A DNA stretch of 64,000 nucleotides from Amaranthus tricolor (GCF_026212465.1 NC_080049.1:4303362-4367361), one strand, 5' to 3'. Counted from the first letter of the stretch, positions 28,111 to 36,894 are shown. Notes: a model not told the origin generated them from the sequence alone. Numbers and translations: made by a program.

Positions 28111-28941
28111 AGCTAAAATCCCTAAGAATAAGGAATATTCCAATCCATTATTCCCTATCAAAAGATCATGGGAGTAATGTGGATTTTAATAACCAAGTCT
28201 TCTTACGGTTAATCTTAAAAATAGGCATTTAAAGTTGACCAATTCAAGCCCACGGTTATTTAGCAATAACCGCTGTTCCCTAATAATAGGTTCTGTTCCC
28301 TTTAAGGCAGCAGTTTTACAAACAGCTGTTCCTGTTCCAGTACTAATTGCTGGAACGTGTTTGCTATAAATAGAAACGGTTATACTGATTGGGAATGATT
28401 ACTTGCTAACTTTTAGGAATAAAGACGGTTTAGAATGATAGCTAAGACCCATTCAACAACAACTAATTCTATTTTTAGTAAATCCAATATTTACTAAAAA
28501 TAGATCCTAAAATAAAGGATCTTTATTTATAGGCTCATACGTAAAGTAATTTTAAGAAAACTTTTTGCCAATTAATTATAATAATTAATAAATGCAACAA
28601 ATAAAATTTATTTAATATATTAACTAAAAATAATAATTATAAATATAACCAGAATTTCCAGTTAACGTAGGCTGACTCCAGTTCAGGAACAGTGCGCTGT
28701 TTCCAGAATCCAGTTTTGCTAGAACATCCAACTTAGGAACAGTAGACATGCTGTCTCCATTTTACATCCCAAGCGATATACTTCTTCTAAGATCCCTTGA
28801 ATCCTTTTGACACGTGCATTCCCATGAACTAAGCCATAGGTACTATCAACGATCACAATTAATCGGATATCGACCTGCACACAATTTCTAAACACATAAT
28901 TGCTTAAGTGTAGTCATCATCAAAACTCAAGATGTCCAACA

Positions 28942-28955
28942 AATTCCCCCTTTTT
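28942..28955 (-). other. Primary polypurine tract (plus-strand primer)
   Basis: Read on the minus strand, AAAAAGGGGGAATT lies directly before the element's 3' LTR (TGTTGGAC...). The position against the LTR and the purine run are those of the second-strand primer of an LTR retrotransposon. Confidence 0.88.
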
Positions 28956-29600
28956 GATGATGACAAACTTTTAAACAAACTTAAAATAAAATTAGAGTAA
29001 AATCAATATTATAGAGCATGTCAGAGATTAAAACAACTCTACATAACTTAGTAAATTAACTCGTTACAATTTAATTTACCAAGCAATCATAGCAACACAG
29101 TTTACTCCATATAGTATAAAAACACAATATAAAATATATGTTTTAAATAGTTTCCAAAAATAGTTAACATAAATCACTAAGTATTTCAAATGTAATAACT
29201 TTGAAATCAGAACAATTAATCATATAATCAGAGCATATATCTTATATTCCTATCAACAGAACATTCAAAACAATTATTAGAACAGTTCATCATCAGAGTC
29301 ATCAGAGCAACAGTTCATCAAGTAACTTCTATTATCAGAGCAATATAAATCAATCTTGATCATAAGCATCAGAGCATCAAGCATTAACAAAAGGTGTTAA
29401 CTATATACTGACAATAGATTAACTATACTTTGACAATCACTGCAAAATCAGCAAGCAATAAACAAGCAATAAACAATCATCAGCAGCACACAGCCAAACA
29501 GCCTTAGATCATGAATCATAACCTTAATCCTAAAGTCCAACATAATAGATATTATCAGAGCTAAGCATACTCAAGCATTATTTAAGTTTGTGTCAAATAT

Positions 29601-29610
29601 TCCCCCTTTT
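29601..29610 (-). other. Second, upstream polypurine tract
   Basis: Read on the minus strand, AAAAGGGGGA sits in GATGTC-tract-ATATTTGACA, about 650 bp upstream of the primary tract and closely resembling it. Repeated polypurine tracts between the env-like gene and the 3' LTR are a described trait of Sireviruses. Whether this one primes synthesis is unknown. Confidence 0.65.
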
Positions 29611-29886
29611 GACATCATTCAAAAAGAATTGGAGCAATCAAACCACAGCACTACGCATATAGACATAATCAAAGAGAGAATAAGGATGCACAAAGTAAAA
29701 AGCAGTAACAATGAATGCAAACAAGATCAGCTATGATTAATCGTCACAGATAGTTAGTAGCATAAAGGAAATTGTTCAACATATTATCATTGTTAAAGGA
29801 TGTACCCCAGCTGGTACCAAAAAAAAATTGTTTGATAATAGAGATGATTGCAATAAATAAGAAAATATGATGATTATCAGGAGAAA

Positions 29887-31524
29887 TTAAGATGCAGGAG
29901 CTTCTTCATCTATATATTCTGTTTCCACCTCTACTGTGTCAAGCTTGGCCCCCAAACGTGCTTCCATTTGGTCCATTTGAGCAGAGAGTGAGGCTATGGA
30001 GACACGAATTTCATCCTTAAAAACAAGGAAGCTTGTCTGCAATTCTGTGAGTTTTAGGAGAATGGAGGATAAAGGGGCTGTAGGAATTGTAGTGTCACCT
30101 AAACCTTGATTTTGTGATGTGTGTACTGGTGATGGTGATGATGGTATAGGTGACTGTGGTGGTGAAGATGGTTGTATTGGTGACTGTGGTGGTGAAGATG
30201 GTTGTATTGGTGACTGTGTGGCAGGTTTAGGTGAGGAAGGTTGGCTTGGTTGTGCTGTTGTGTATGAGGTAGAGTCATCATCAATAACAACAACAAGTTT
30301 CTTTCCTTTAGAAGCTAGCCTACTACTCTTCCTAGGGGTTAAACCAGGTGAAGAACCCTTCTCATTTTTCTTTTCTTCTTCCTCCACAGCAACCTTCACC
30401 AGTTCCTTCACTACTTCCCCCTTACAAGAGTTTTCCTCCTGTTCTTCCTCCTCAGAATGCCCCTCTGCCTTCTTAGTGGCAGAGGGAACAGGCTCCTCCT
30501 GTTCCTCCTTGTTTACTTCCTCCTCCTCAACATTTTCTTCAACTTCTTCTTCTTCATCGGTGTCCTCTGATTGTTCAAAAATGCTCTCAAGGGTCCCATT
30601 TTTAGTTAATCTTAGATGTAAATTTTTCAAACATTTTACACCCACTTTGTTGTTTGGACCCATGGGATAGTTTGGACCATCAAGGGGAACACCCAATTTC
30701 TTAAATATCCAGGTCAACAGTCCACCATATCCTAACACATTCCTTTTAAAAATACAATCATTTAAATGACAAATCATTAAAGAAGGAAAATTAATCTTGA
30801 TGTGGTTCGCCAGACAGTAGATCAACGTAGCATCCCTCAAACTAACCTCACTTCTTTTGGATGTGCGAGGCAAAATAAATCTTCTTGCTATGTTGTACAA
30901 CAGTTTGTGCATTGGTGATAGCACATTATGACTAACTTTTCCTCTTTTTTCATTCAACCCTAAAAACTTCCAAACTGACTTCTCATTTATACCAGAAAAA
31001 TCAATTTTTGACCCAACAACATATCTATCAAAACCAGTCGAGGGAACACCCAACCATCCTCCTAAAATCAGGTTATTAAATTCAATTTTGATCCCCTTTA
31101 CTTCACTAGTACAGACTCCATGGTCAAAAGAAAAATTTAAAGCAAACTCACGCATTAAGTTGGGATACATTGGGTTACAGCAATAGTTTCCCATTAAAGA
31201 TTCCCAAGCTTGATTTTGCAAGATGGCGTGAAATTGAGGAAAAAAGTTTGATTCATACCATTGTTTATCCAATCCGAAGCCAACAATCATTTCTTTTGAT
31301 ATCTCTTCAGCAGATACCTGAACATTAACCTTTGCCCTCTTTGAGGATGATTTCCTCACTGCAGCATCTCTTTTTCGCTTCGAACTTTCATGCACTTCAG
31401 AAGGATTAGGGGTTTCCTGTTGCTTTCTTGATGAAGACTCAGTTTTGGGAGTGAGTAGTGCTGGATAGATGACTTGAAGAGGTTTGGGTTGTTTCATTTT
31501 TGGGGTTTGATTCTTGGTTTTCAT
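29887..31524 (-). CDS. Env-like ORF of Sirevirus (putative plant transposon protein domain), 545 aa
   Basis: Intact ATG-to-stop frame between RNase H and the 3' LTR, where Sireviruses carry their env-like gene. Residues 49-66 form a Lys/Arg-rich cluster (SSKRKRD... to ...SKRAKV) that resembles a nuclear localisation signal. Residues about 70-310 look globular (motifs WYESNFF, LGGWLGVP, LNEKRGKVSH) and resemble the region labelled putative plant transposon protein in domain databases. Residues about 315-400 are very Glu-rich. A Ser/Pro/Gln stretch follows with a decapeptide SPIQPSSPPQ repeated, encoded by an exact 30-bp tandem repeat. The last 65 residues suit a coiled coil. I see no signal peptide or clear membrane segment, so an envelope role is only by position. 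Start chosen as the first ATG of the frame. The 5' neighbour is pol, 483 bp upstream. Confidence 0.82.
   Translation of the reverse strand: MKTKNQTPKMKQPKPLQVIYPALLTPKTESSSRKQQETPNPSEVHESSKRKRDAAVRKSSSKRAKVNVQVSAEEISKEMIVGFGLDKQWYESNFFPQFHAILQNQAWESLMGNYCCNPMYPNLMREFALNFSFDHGVCTSEVKGIKIEFNNLILGGWLGVPSTGFDRYVVGSKIDFSGINEKSVWKFLGLNEKRGKVSHNVLSPMHKLLYNIARRFILPRTSKRSEVSLRDATLIYCLANHIKINFPSLMICHLNDCIFKRNVLGYGGLLTWIFKKLGVPLDGPNYPMGPNNKVGVKCLKNLHLRLTKNGTLESIFEQSEDTDEEEEVEENVEEEEVNKEEQEEPVPSATKKAEGHSEEEEQEENSCKGEVVKELVKVAVEEEEKKNEKGSSPGLTPRKSSRLASKGKKLVVVIDDDSTSYTTAQPSQPSSPKPATQSPIQPSSPPQSPIQPSSPPQSPIPSSPSPVHTSQNQGLGDTTIPTAPLSSILLKLTELQTSFLVFKDEIRVSIASLSAQMDQMEARLGAKLDTVEVETEYIDEEAPAS
30151..30210. 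repeat. Two exact 30-bp tandem copies inside the env-like ORF
   Basis: TGACTGTGGTGGTGAAGATG followed by GTTGTATTGG occurs at 30151-30180 and again at 30181-30210. Thirty bases keeps the frame and gives the repeated Ser/Pro/Gln decapeptide. Exact identity suggests recent slippage in a disordered part of the protein. Confidence 0.92.
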
Positions 31525-32007
31525 GATGATTTGAAAAATTAAGAGAAAGAAAAGCTAGGTTGAAGACGATTTTGGGAGTGAAATGCAATTGATGATGAAA
31601 TGAAGGATTTGCCGTGAGAGAGAGTATAAAATGCATGTGAGGGGACGTGTGTTTAAGTGATTCAAGTTCCTTATTTAATTCGTGCATATGAACACATAAT
31701 GTGAAATGGAAACAGACGAATTTTATGATGATTCAACTCCCACTTCTTAAAAAAAATTGCTGGAGAAATTAATATATCAAATATTATGAAAAAAAAAATT
31801 TTTATGAAAATAAAAGATAAATGGAAATTTTATGCTACCACAATCTGATCAAATCAAACATGCAATCATAAGAGCACTCACAGTATATACTTTTAAATAG
31901 TGCGTACCTGATTCTTTCAATAATTGATTTTTCAATCAAGATTTTTGTGGTTGATCGACTTTTTCAAATTTTCATTTTGTCTTTAAGGATCACATTTATC
32001 ACTTACT
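31525..32007 (-). other. Spacer between pol and the env-like ORF
   Basis: A 483-bp A/T-rich interval with no convincing frame in element orientation. A weak TATA-like TTTATAC on the minus strand (complement of 31624-31630) stands about 100 bp before the env-like ATG, but nothing else supports a separate promoter. Whether the env-like protein is made by splicing, readthrough or its own transcript cannot be told from the sequence. Confidence 0.6.
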
Positions 32008-34920
32008 TCAATTCAACTTGATCATGCCCAGTTCTAATCTCATCTTTTCATGTTGTTCCCTTGGGAGCGGCTTTGTCATGATATCAGCTATTTGCTCGTT
32101 TGTATTAACATGCTTGACGATAATATTTTTATTTTCGACGTTGTCCTTAAGAAAATGATGCCTAATGTGAATATGTTTTGCTCTAGAATGATGCACTGGA
32201 TCTTTTGATATGCATATGGCACTCGTATTATCACAATAAATAGGAACACATTTAAACTTAATACCAAAATCTCTTAGCTGTTGTTTTATCCAAAGCATTT
32301 GGGAACAGCAAGCTGCTGCTGCTACATATTCAGCTTCGGCAGTGGATAGTGCAACAGTGTTTTGTTTCTTGGAACTCCACGAAACTAAACATGAGCCAAG
32401 AAATTGTACCATACCTGATGTACTTTTTCTATTAACTAGATCACCTGCATAATCTGCATCACTAAAACCTTTCAAATCATAAACATCACTTTTAGGATAA
32501 AATAAGGATAAGTCGTCTGTTCCCTCCAAATATCTCAAAATCCTTTTTACTGTTGTGAGGTGTGATTCTTTAGGGTTTGATTGAAATCTAGCATATAAAC
32601 CAACACTAAAAGCAATATCAGGTCTACTAGCAGTTAGATATAATAAAGAGCCAATCATGCCTCTATACATAGTTTGATCAACATTTGTTCCATTTGGGTC
32701 TTCATCTAATCTAACATTTGTAGCCATAGGTGTATTGTTGGTTTTAGCATTATTTAAGCCATATTTCTTGAGAAGTTCTTTTATATATTTTTGTTGGTGA
32801 ATGAAGATACCATTAGCATTTTGTTTAATTTGTAACCCAAGGAAAAAGTTTAGTTCTCCCATCATACTCATTTCGAATTCATTACTCATTAGGTTAGCAA
32901 ATTCTTTACACAACAGTTCATTGGTCGCACAGAAAATAATATCATCAACATAAATTTGAACAACTAAAATATCATAACCTTTATTCTTAAAGAATAAGGT
33001 TTTGTCAATTTTTCCTCTTACAAAGTTATTTTGAATCAAAAACTTTGATAGTCTTTCATACCATTGCCTAGGAGCTTGCTTCAAGCCATATAAAGCTTTG
33101 TCAAGCTTGTAAACATGATCAGGACAAGAGGTATTCTCAAAACCTGGGGGTTGTTCAACAAAAACTTCTTCATCAAGAAAACCATTTAAGAAAGCACATT
33201 TCACATCCATTTGATATAATTTAAAGTTCATAAATGCAGCAAAAGAGATTAAAATTCTAATAGCCTCTAACCTTGCTACCGGAGCAAATGTCTCGGTGTA
33301 ATCAATACCTTCTTGTTGATTGTATCCTTTGACCACGAGCCTTGCTTTGTTTCTAACAATTATTCCATGATCATCTAGCATATTCCGAAATACCCATTTC
33401 AAACCAATTACCTTCTTGTGTTTTTGTTTGGGTTCTAAGTGCCATACCTTATTTCTTTTAAATTCATTTAATTCATCTTGCATGGCTACGATCCATTCGG
33501 AATCCTTTAGAGCTTCTTCATGATTCTTGGGCTCGAGTAATGATAGGAACGCAAAGTGTGCACAAAAGTTTCTCATTTGAGATCTAGTTTGTGTTCCTTT
33601 ATTCAAATCACTTATAATCAAATCAAGAGGATGATGACTTTGATACTTCCAAGGTTTGGGCACAAATTCTCTTGTGGGAACAGTAGCATGTTCTGGTTCA
33701 TCAGCTTGATCAACATTCTGTTCAGCTACTGGATCGTTTTGCTCTTCTGTGGGAACAGCTGTATTGGGAACAGTCTGTTGGTTCTGAAGTACCGGCTGTT
33801 CCTGATCAAGATCGTTCCTTTCTGCCTCTTTTGGGATCAGTTGTTCACCTGCTGTTCCTTGATCTTGCATTTTCATTTCTTCTTCATCATTCTCTAGATT
33901 TGCAAGACCTATCTTAAAATTATTTGTATCATGTTCACTTGACAAAAAGTTAGTTTCATCGAAAATTATGTGAACGGATTCTTCCACACTTATTGTTCTT
34001 TTGTTATAAATTCTATATGCCTTACTTTGAGATGAATAGCCAAGAAATACCGCTTCATCACTTCTTTCATCAAACTTCCCTATATTTCGTTTTCCATTCA
34101 CATGAACAAAACATTTGCATCCAAACACACGAAAATAGGAAATATTTGGTTTAACACCTTTAAGCAATTCATAGGGTGTCTTTGAAGTGATTGGTCTTAT
34201 TAATACACGATTCAAAATATAACATGCAGTATTAACAACTTCGGCCCAAAAATTTCTAGGTAGACCACTAGCAATTAACATGGTTCTAGCCATTTCCTCT
34301 AAAGTTCTATTTTTCCTTTCTACTACACCATTTTGTTGTGGTGTTCGTGGTGCCGAAAAATTATGACTTAATCCATGCTCATTGCAATAATTCATGAAAC
34401 TTGAATTTTCGAATTCTCTTCCATGATCTGACCTTACGTGAATAATTTGATTATTGGTAGATTTTTGTATTTTGTTAGCGAAAGAAACAAACTCATTAAA
34501 GGCTTCATCTTTACTAACTAAAAATAAAGTCCATGTAAATCTACTATAATCATCAACAATAACAAACACATATCTTTTGCCACTACGGCTTTGTATTCTC
34601 ATAGGTCCACATAGATCCATATGTAATAATTCAAGTGATTTAGTGGTGGTCACAACATTCTTTGATTTAAAAGATGATCTCACTTGTATTCCTTTGGCAC
34701 AAGGATCACAAATTTCCTCCTTAAGAAATTTTATAGTTGGTAGTCCTCTAACTAGGTCTTTTGATCTTAAAGTATTAATCAATGAATAACTAGCATGACC
34801 TAGACGCTTATGCCAAAGAAGTGGGTCGTCTTCTATAACACTTAAACATGTTAGACTGGTTTTGGGAACAGTGTCCAGGTCCACTACATAAGTGTTCCCT
34901 TTTCTGATTCCCACGAGCAC
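32008..34920 (-). CDS. pol: Copia pol fragment: integrase, reverse transcriptase, RNase H (970 aa, open)
   Basis: C-terminal part of a gag-pol polyprotein. Integrase zinc site: H37, H42, C71, C74 (WHKRLGH ... CDPC). Integrase core: D102 (MDLCGP), D165 (SDHGREF), E201 (NGVVERKN), with 35 residues between the last two, as in the DD35E family. Reverse transcriptase runs about residues 495-740, with [12 protein letters not shown] and the catalytic YVDD at 657-660. RNase H has SDADYAGD at 820-827, TAEAEY at 860-865, CDN with D897, and ADIMTKPLP with D946. All expected catalytic residues are present. The frame is open upstream to 34953, where TGA at 34954-34956 blocks it. The GTG at 34918-34920 is not a natural start, as this part would normally be cleaved from a longer polyprotein. 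Ends in TGA at 32008-32010. Confidence 0.95.
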   Translation of the reverse strand: MLVGIRKGNTYVVDLDTVPKTSLTCLSVIEDDPLLWHKRLGHASYSLINTLRSKDLVRGLPTIKFLKEEICDPCAKGIQVRSSFKSKNVVTTTKSLELLHMDLCGPMRIQSRSGKRYVFVIVDDYSRFTWTLFLVSKDEAFNEFVSFANKIQKSTNNQIIHVRSDHGREFENSSFMNYCNEHGLSHNFSAPRTPQQNGVVERKNRTLEEMARTMLIASGLPRNFWAEVVNTACYILNRVLIRPITSKTPYELLKGVKPNISYFRVFGCKCFVHVNGKRNIGKFDERSDEAVFLGYSSQSKAYRIYNKRTISVEESVHIIFDETNFLSSEHDTNNFKIGLANLENDEEEMKMQDQGTAGEQLIPKEAERNDLDQEQPVLQNQQTVPNTAVPTEEQNDPVAEQNVDQADEPEHATVPTREFVPKPWKYQSHHPLDLIISDLNKGTQTRSQMRNFCAHFAFLSLLEPKNHEEALKDSEWIVAMQDELNEFKRNKVWHLEPKQKHKKVIGLKWVFRNMLDDHGIIVRNKARLVVKGYNQQEGIDYTETFAPVARLEAIRILISFAAFMNFKLYQMDVKCAFLNGFLDEEVFVEQPPGFENTSCPDHVYKLDKALYGLKQAPRQWYERLSKFLIQNNFVRGKIDKTLFFKNKGYDILVVQIYVDDIIFCATNELLCKEFANLMSNEFEMSMMGELNFFLGLQIKQNANGIFIHQQKYIKELLKKYGLNNAKTNNTPMATNVRLDEDPNGTNVDQTMYRGMIGSLLYLTASRPDIAFSVGLYARFQSNPKESHLTTVKRILRYLEGTDDLSLFYPKSDVYDLKGFSDADYAGDLVNRKSTSGMVQFLGSCLVSWSSKKQNTVALSTAEAEYVAAAACCSQMLWIKQQLRDFGIKFKCVPIYCDNTSAICISKDPVHHSRAKHIHIRHHFLKDNVENKNIIVKHVNTNEQIADIMTKPLPREQHEKMRLELGMIKLN

Positions 34921-34953
34921 AGTATCTCCTGTGTCGTTCCTAGAAATTATGCA

Positions 34954-34956
34954 TCA
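34954..34956 (-). other. Premature TGA between protease and integrase
   Basis: In the integrase frame, reading upstream from residue 1 of the open 970-codon segment, the codon at these positions is TGA. On both sides the translation still reads as normal copia protein, so this is a point lesion and not a natural boundary. Confidence 0.8.
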
Positions 34957-35034
34957 TTCAGAAGTAAACTTAACAGAGTTACCTTTATTACTAAATTGAG
35001 AAATACTTAGTAGATTGTGTTTTAAATTCTCGAC

Positions 35035-35043
35035 AAAAAAAAA
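35035..35043 (-). other. Frameshift in a T9 homopolymer of protease
   Basis: Nine A on the plus strand. Eight would join the protease frame to the frame that continues towards integrase. The product before and after the run is recognisable copia protein in two different frames, so a single-base gain is the simplest explanation. A sequencing error in the homopolymer cannot be excluded. Confidence 0.75.
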
Positions 35044-35368
35044 CATTGTCAATGGCATGGGAACATGACCTTCCAACCTTTCCTTTGGCGATTATCTCAC
35101 CCTTCATATTGTCACCGGAGGTTATTGTTCCCCCATCATAGGCTTCAAGTGAGGGAAACTTAAATTTGTCACCCGTCATGTGCTTGGAACACCCACTGTC
35201 GAGATACCATGAGCTGTTCCCCCTCACTTGGACCTGAAAAAAATAATTGTTAGTTACAGGAACCCATGCTGTCTTGGGTTCCTTGTCGATTTTACAAAAA
35301 TCTGTTTTCTTCGTCCAAACATTATCGACATAATTTCTGTTAGAGACAGTGTACTGTTCCCTTTTAGT

Positions 35369-35410
35369 GCACTGGTCCTTCAGATGGCCAGTTCCTCCAC
35401 AGAAGGAACA
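35369..35410 (-). other. CCHC zinc knuckle of gag nucleocapsid
   Basis: Translates as CSFCGGTGHLKDQC, an exact C-X2-C-X4-H-X4-C motif. Gag nucleocapsid knuckles bind the element RNA during packaging. It is in the same frame as protease, as expected for a gag-pol polyprotein. Confidence 0.93.
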
Positions 35411-35500
35411 GATTCTGTCACTAGGGAGATCAACGTAAGCTTTCTTCTTCTTGTTATTCTTAAAGTAATTTAGGCCTTTTGAATTTTTACTTTTGGCATC

Positions 35501-35503
35501 TTA
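35501..35503 (-). other. In-frame TAA stop upstream of the zinc knuckle
   Basis: Interrupts the gag frame between the Lys-rich linker and the zinc knuckle. The residues before it (ending PKWI) are in the same frame, so this is a lesion. Confidence 0.75.
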
Positions 35504-35602
35504 AATCCATTTGGGAGTAATTTTGATTTTCCCTTTTTCTCTTGAATTTAATTTAAGTTTATCATTATTGTTACAATTAGGTTCTAGATTCAACTTTAAA
35601 TT

Positions 35603-35605
35603 TTA
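35603..35605 (-). other. In-frame TAA stop in the gag C-terminal part
   Basis: Lies in the same frame as the coiled-coil segment and the zinc knuckle, about 66 bases downstream (element sense) of the TAG at 35669-35671. Confidence 0.7.
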
Positions 35606-35668
35606 AAAATCATTGCACATATCTTTAGTAGATGCATCATTCAATTCTTTATTCAAGCCTAATAATTT

Positions 35669-35983
35669 CTATTGCGACGACTCAATATTAAGAATAACAT
35701 TTTCCTTTTTAATTCTCTCCATATTTTCCTTTAGAATTATATTTTGGTCCAACAAACCGAAAAATCTGTTTTGGACATCGTATCTAAAGGTGTTTATATA
35801 GGAGACATAGTCTTTGCTTACCTTGAGTTCCTTTTCTAATTGGAGACACTTAACATTACAACTTTCAAGTTTAGCTTGTGTCTCCTTTAGCAACTCTATT
35901 AATTTATTTTTAGTAAATTTGGATGGATGAAAATAAAATGAGTTAGAAATATATACCTGTTGCGGGTTTGAGAACAATTTCAT
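35669..35983 (-). pseudogene. Gag C-terminal coiled-coil fragment
   Basis: A 104-codon frame in register with the downstream zinc knuckle. From about residue 21 (SKFTKNKLIELLKETQAKLE...) it is rich in Leu, Lys and Glu with heptad-like spacing, as in the linker region of Sirevirus gag ahead of the nucleocapsid. It ends in TAG (35669-35671). The first ~18 residues are in a different frame from the gag N-terminal fragment and probably are out-of-frame sequence around a deletion junction near 35930-35950. The ATG at 35981-35983 is unlikely to be a true start. Confidence 0.72.
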
Positions 35984-36164
35984 TGTTGGAGTTAATAGTG
36001 GTTACCTCAAAATCTTCAATTTCGATTACTCTCCAAACTTGATAATTTTCCGCTTTGATAAAGATCTCCATCCTATTTTTCCATTATGTATAGAATTTTC
36101 AATCGAACATGGGTGGTCTTTGAGTAGAATACCCTTCTTCCATTCGCTCGTTCATAATTGACAT
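35943..36164 (-). pseudogene. Gag N-terminal remnant with two stops, followed by an internal deletion
   Basis: From the ATG at 36162-36164 (a second in-frame ATG lies at 36153-36155) the frame reads like the start of Sirevirus gag: MSIMNERMEEGYSTQRPP, then after two stops WKNRMEIFIKAENYQVW. The stops are TGA at 36099-36101 and TAA at 36084-36086. The match fades near 35950 and the frame ends at TAA 35943-35945. The next recognisable gag sequence is the C-terminal coiled coil in another frame. The main capsid-like domain (a few hundred residues in relatives) is absent, so a large internal deletion is inferred. The ATG lies 53 bp from the primer binding site, a normal leader position. Confidence 0.75.
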
Positions 36165-36217
36165 TTTCGGGAACCCCAGGATTCTGCCCTCAGGGTTTCC
36201 TGATCTATTGGGAAGAG

Positions 36218-36230
36218 GGCACTGATACCA
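36218..36230 (-). other. Primer binding site, initiator Met tRNA
   Basis: On the minus strand this reads TGGTATCAGTGCC, two bases inside the element's 5' LTR. The standard plant copia site complementary to the initiator Met tRNA 3' end is TGGTATCAGAGC, so there is one mismatch. First-strand synthesis would be primed here. Confidence 0.9.
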
Positions 36231-36613
36231 ACTGTATACTCAATTAGGAACGGGAACAGCAACAAGAGGGGGGGTGAATTGTTGTTGTTACTAGTTTAAG
36301 CGTTTTTGCCCTGTTTTTGCGGAATTGAATAAAATAAATAAAGCTTAAACTTAGAGCGAAATAATTAAAAGAGACAAACGATTTTTACGTGGAAACCTTC
36401 TAGGCCTAAATAGAAGGAAAAACCACGACCCCTCGGGATTTCTAAATTCTCCACTATGTTTAAGGCAACTCGTAACAATTACATTAAACATCTTACTTCA
36501 CTCGAAGCGCATCAACTAGGCCAAATCTTCTCTCTCAAATTGCTTCACTCAAAGCAACAAACTTAGCTTCACTAAAAGCTAATTCTCACCACTAGCTTCA
36601 CTAGAAGCTTTCT

Positions 36614-36665
36614 CCTTAGCTTTACTCAAAGCTAATCTCTTCTCTAGCTTCATTAAAAGCTATCT
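36614..36665. repeat. 52-bp LTR length difference made of palindromic units
   Basis: Present only in this LTR. It holds two units, AGCTTTACTCAAAGCT and AGCTTCATTAAAAGCT, in line with three related units just before it (GCTTCACTCAAAGC, AGCTTCACTAAAAGCT, AGCTTCACTAGAAGCT). The other LTR has three units in all. Gain here or loss in the other copy are both possible. Confidence 0.85.
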
Positions 36666-36675
36666 AATTTCCCCC

Positions 36676-36695
36676 TTAGACTCACCCGAGTCTAA
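36676..36695. other. Perfect hairpin in LTR (second copy)
   Basis: Same 8-bp stem TTAGACTC / GAGTCTAA and ACCC loop as at 27892-27911, unchanged between the LTRs. Confidence 0.75.
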
Positions 36696-36885
36696 TTACA
36701 AATTCTCTTAAAAACCCTTACAAAGGATAAAAATTCTCTAAAAATAAAATCAATAAGTGGCAGAAGAAAATATTATAAATTAATTGGCATTTTTAAAACA
36801 AAATTTTCTTGTAAAAATTCTCCCAAAATTACGTATGATTTAATGGCTCATACTAAGGCAAGTTTTTATGAATAACCGAGTCTCT

Positions 36886-36894
36886 TATTTATAG
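36886..36894 (-). promoter_or_regulatory. TATA-like box of the element's promoter LTR
   Basis: Minus-strand CTATAAATA followed by AGAGACTCGG. In this copy it faces the gag-pol region, so it is the likely core promoter of the element, with a start about 30 bp downstream near 36855. Inferred from sequence only. Confidence 0.52.

Larger units (their letters stand above)
27500..28941 (-). repeat. LTR at the lower coordinates (3' LTR of the element), 1,442 bp
   Basis: Begins TGTAGACTCAATTAGG and ends GATGTCCAACA on the plus strand, so the element reads TGTTGGACATC...CTACA. It is collinear with 36233-37725. By eye the two differ at about 24 substitutions and one single-base indel, and this copy lacks 52 bp between 27881 and 27882. 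It contains a TATA-like site (28102-28110), a perfect 8-bp-stem hairpin (27892-27911) and a short array of AGCTT...AAGCT palindromes. Confidence 0.95.
28942..29886 (-). other. Non-coding spacer between env-like ORF and 3' LTR
   Basis: A 945-bp A/T-rich interval without a credible reading frame. It holds both polypurine tracts (28942-28955 and 29601-29610) and a cluster of the word ATCAGAG on the plus strand at 29227, 29292, 29301, 29334, 29368 and 29554. A long spacer with several polypurine tracts here is typical of Sireviruses. Confidence 0.75.
34991..35500 (-). pseudogene. Gag zinc knuckle plus aspartic protease, frameshifted at its end
   Basis: One open frame of 169 codons plus stop. Its 5' part is Lys-rich and contains a CCHC zinc knuckle (35369-35410). 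A linker of about 55 residues leads to the protease, whose catalytic Asp is in WYLDSGCSKHMTG (D at 35198-35200). After ...AIDNVFF the frame leaves the expected copia sequence because the T run (complement of 35035-35043) has nine T where eight would keep frame. It then stops at 34991-34993. The frame is closed upstream by TAA at 35501-35503. In an intact element this segment continues both ways into gag and integrase. The remaining fold may be too short for a full protease. Confidence 0.85.

Noticed and set aside
30099..30296. His/Leu-rich 65-codon minus-strand frame
   Set aside because: Alternative frame of the same Ser/Pro/Gln repeats of the env-like ORF.
30119..30670. 183-codon plus-strand frame rich in Ser, Cys and Gly opposite the env-like ORF
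   Set aside because: It is the antisense of the Glu-rich and Ser/Pro-rich low-complexity part of the env-like ORF. Composition alone keeps it open.
29887..31524. Classical retroviral envelope protein
   Set aside because: No signal peptide, fusion segment or clear transmembrane anchor is visible. Only the position after RNase H supports the env-like label.
31439..31687. 82-codon minus-strand frame overlapping the start of the env-like ORF
   Set aside because: Overlaps the env-like start in another frame and lacks any recognisable motif. The 545-codon frame is clearly the real one.
33556..33897. Plus-strand frames inside pol (also 34577-34789, 35228-35473, 35613-35801)
   Set aside because: Antisense shadows of the gag-pol region, with no protein-like motifs.
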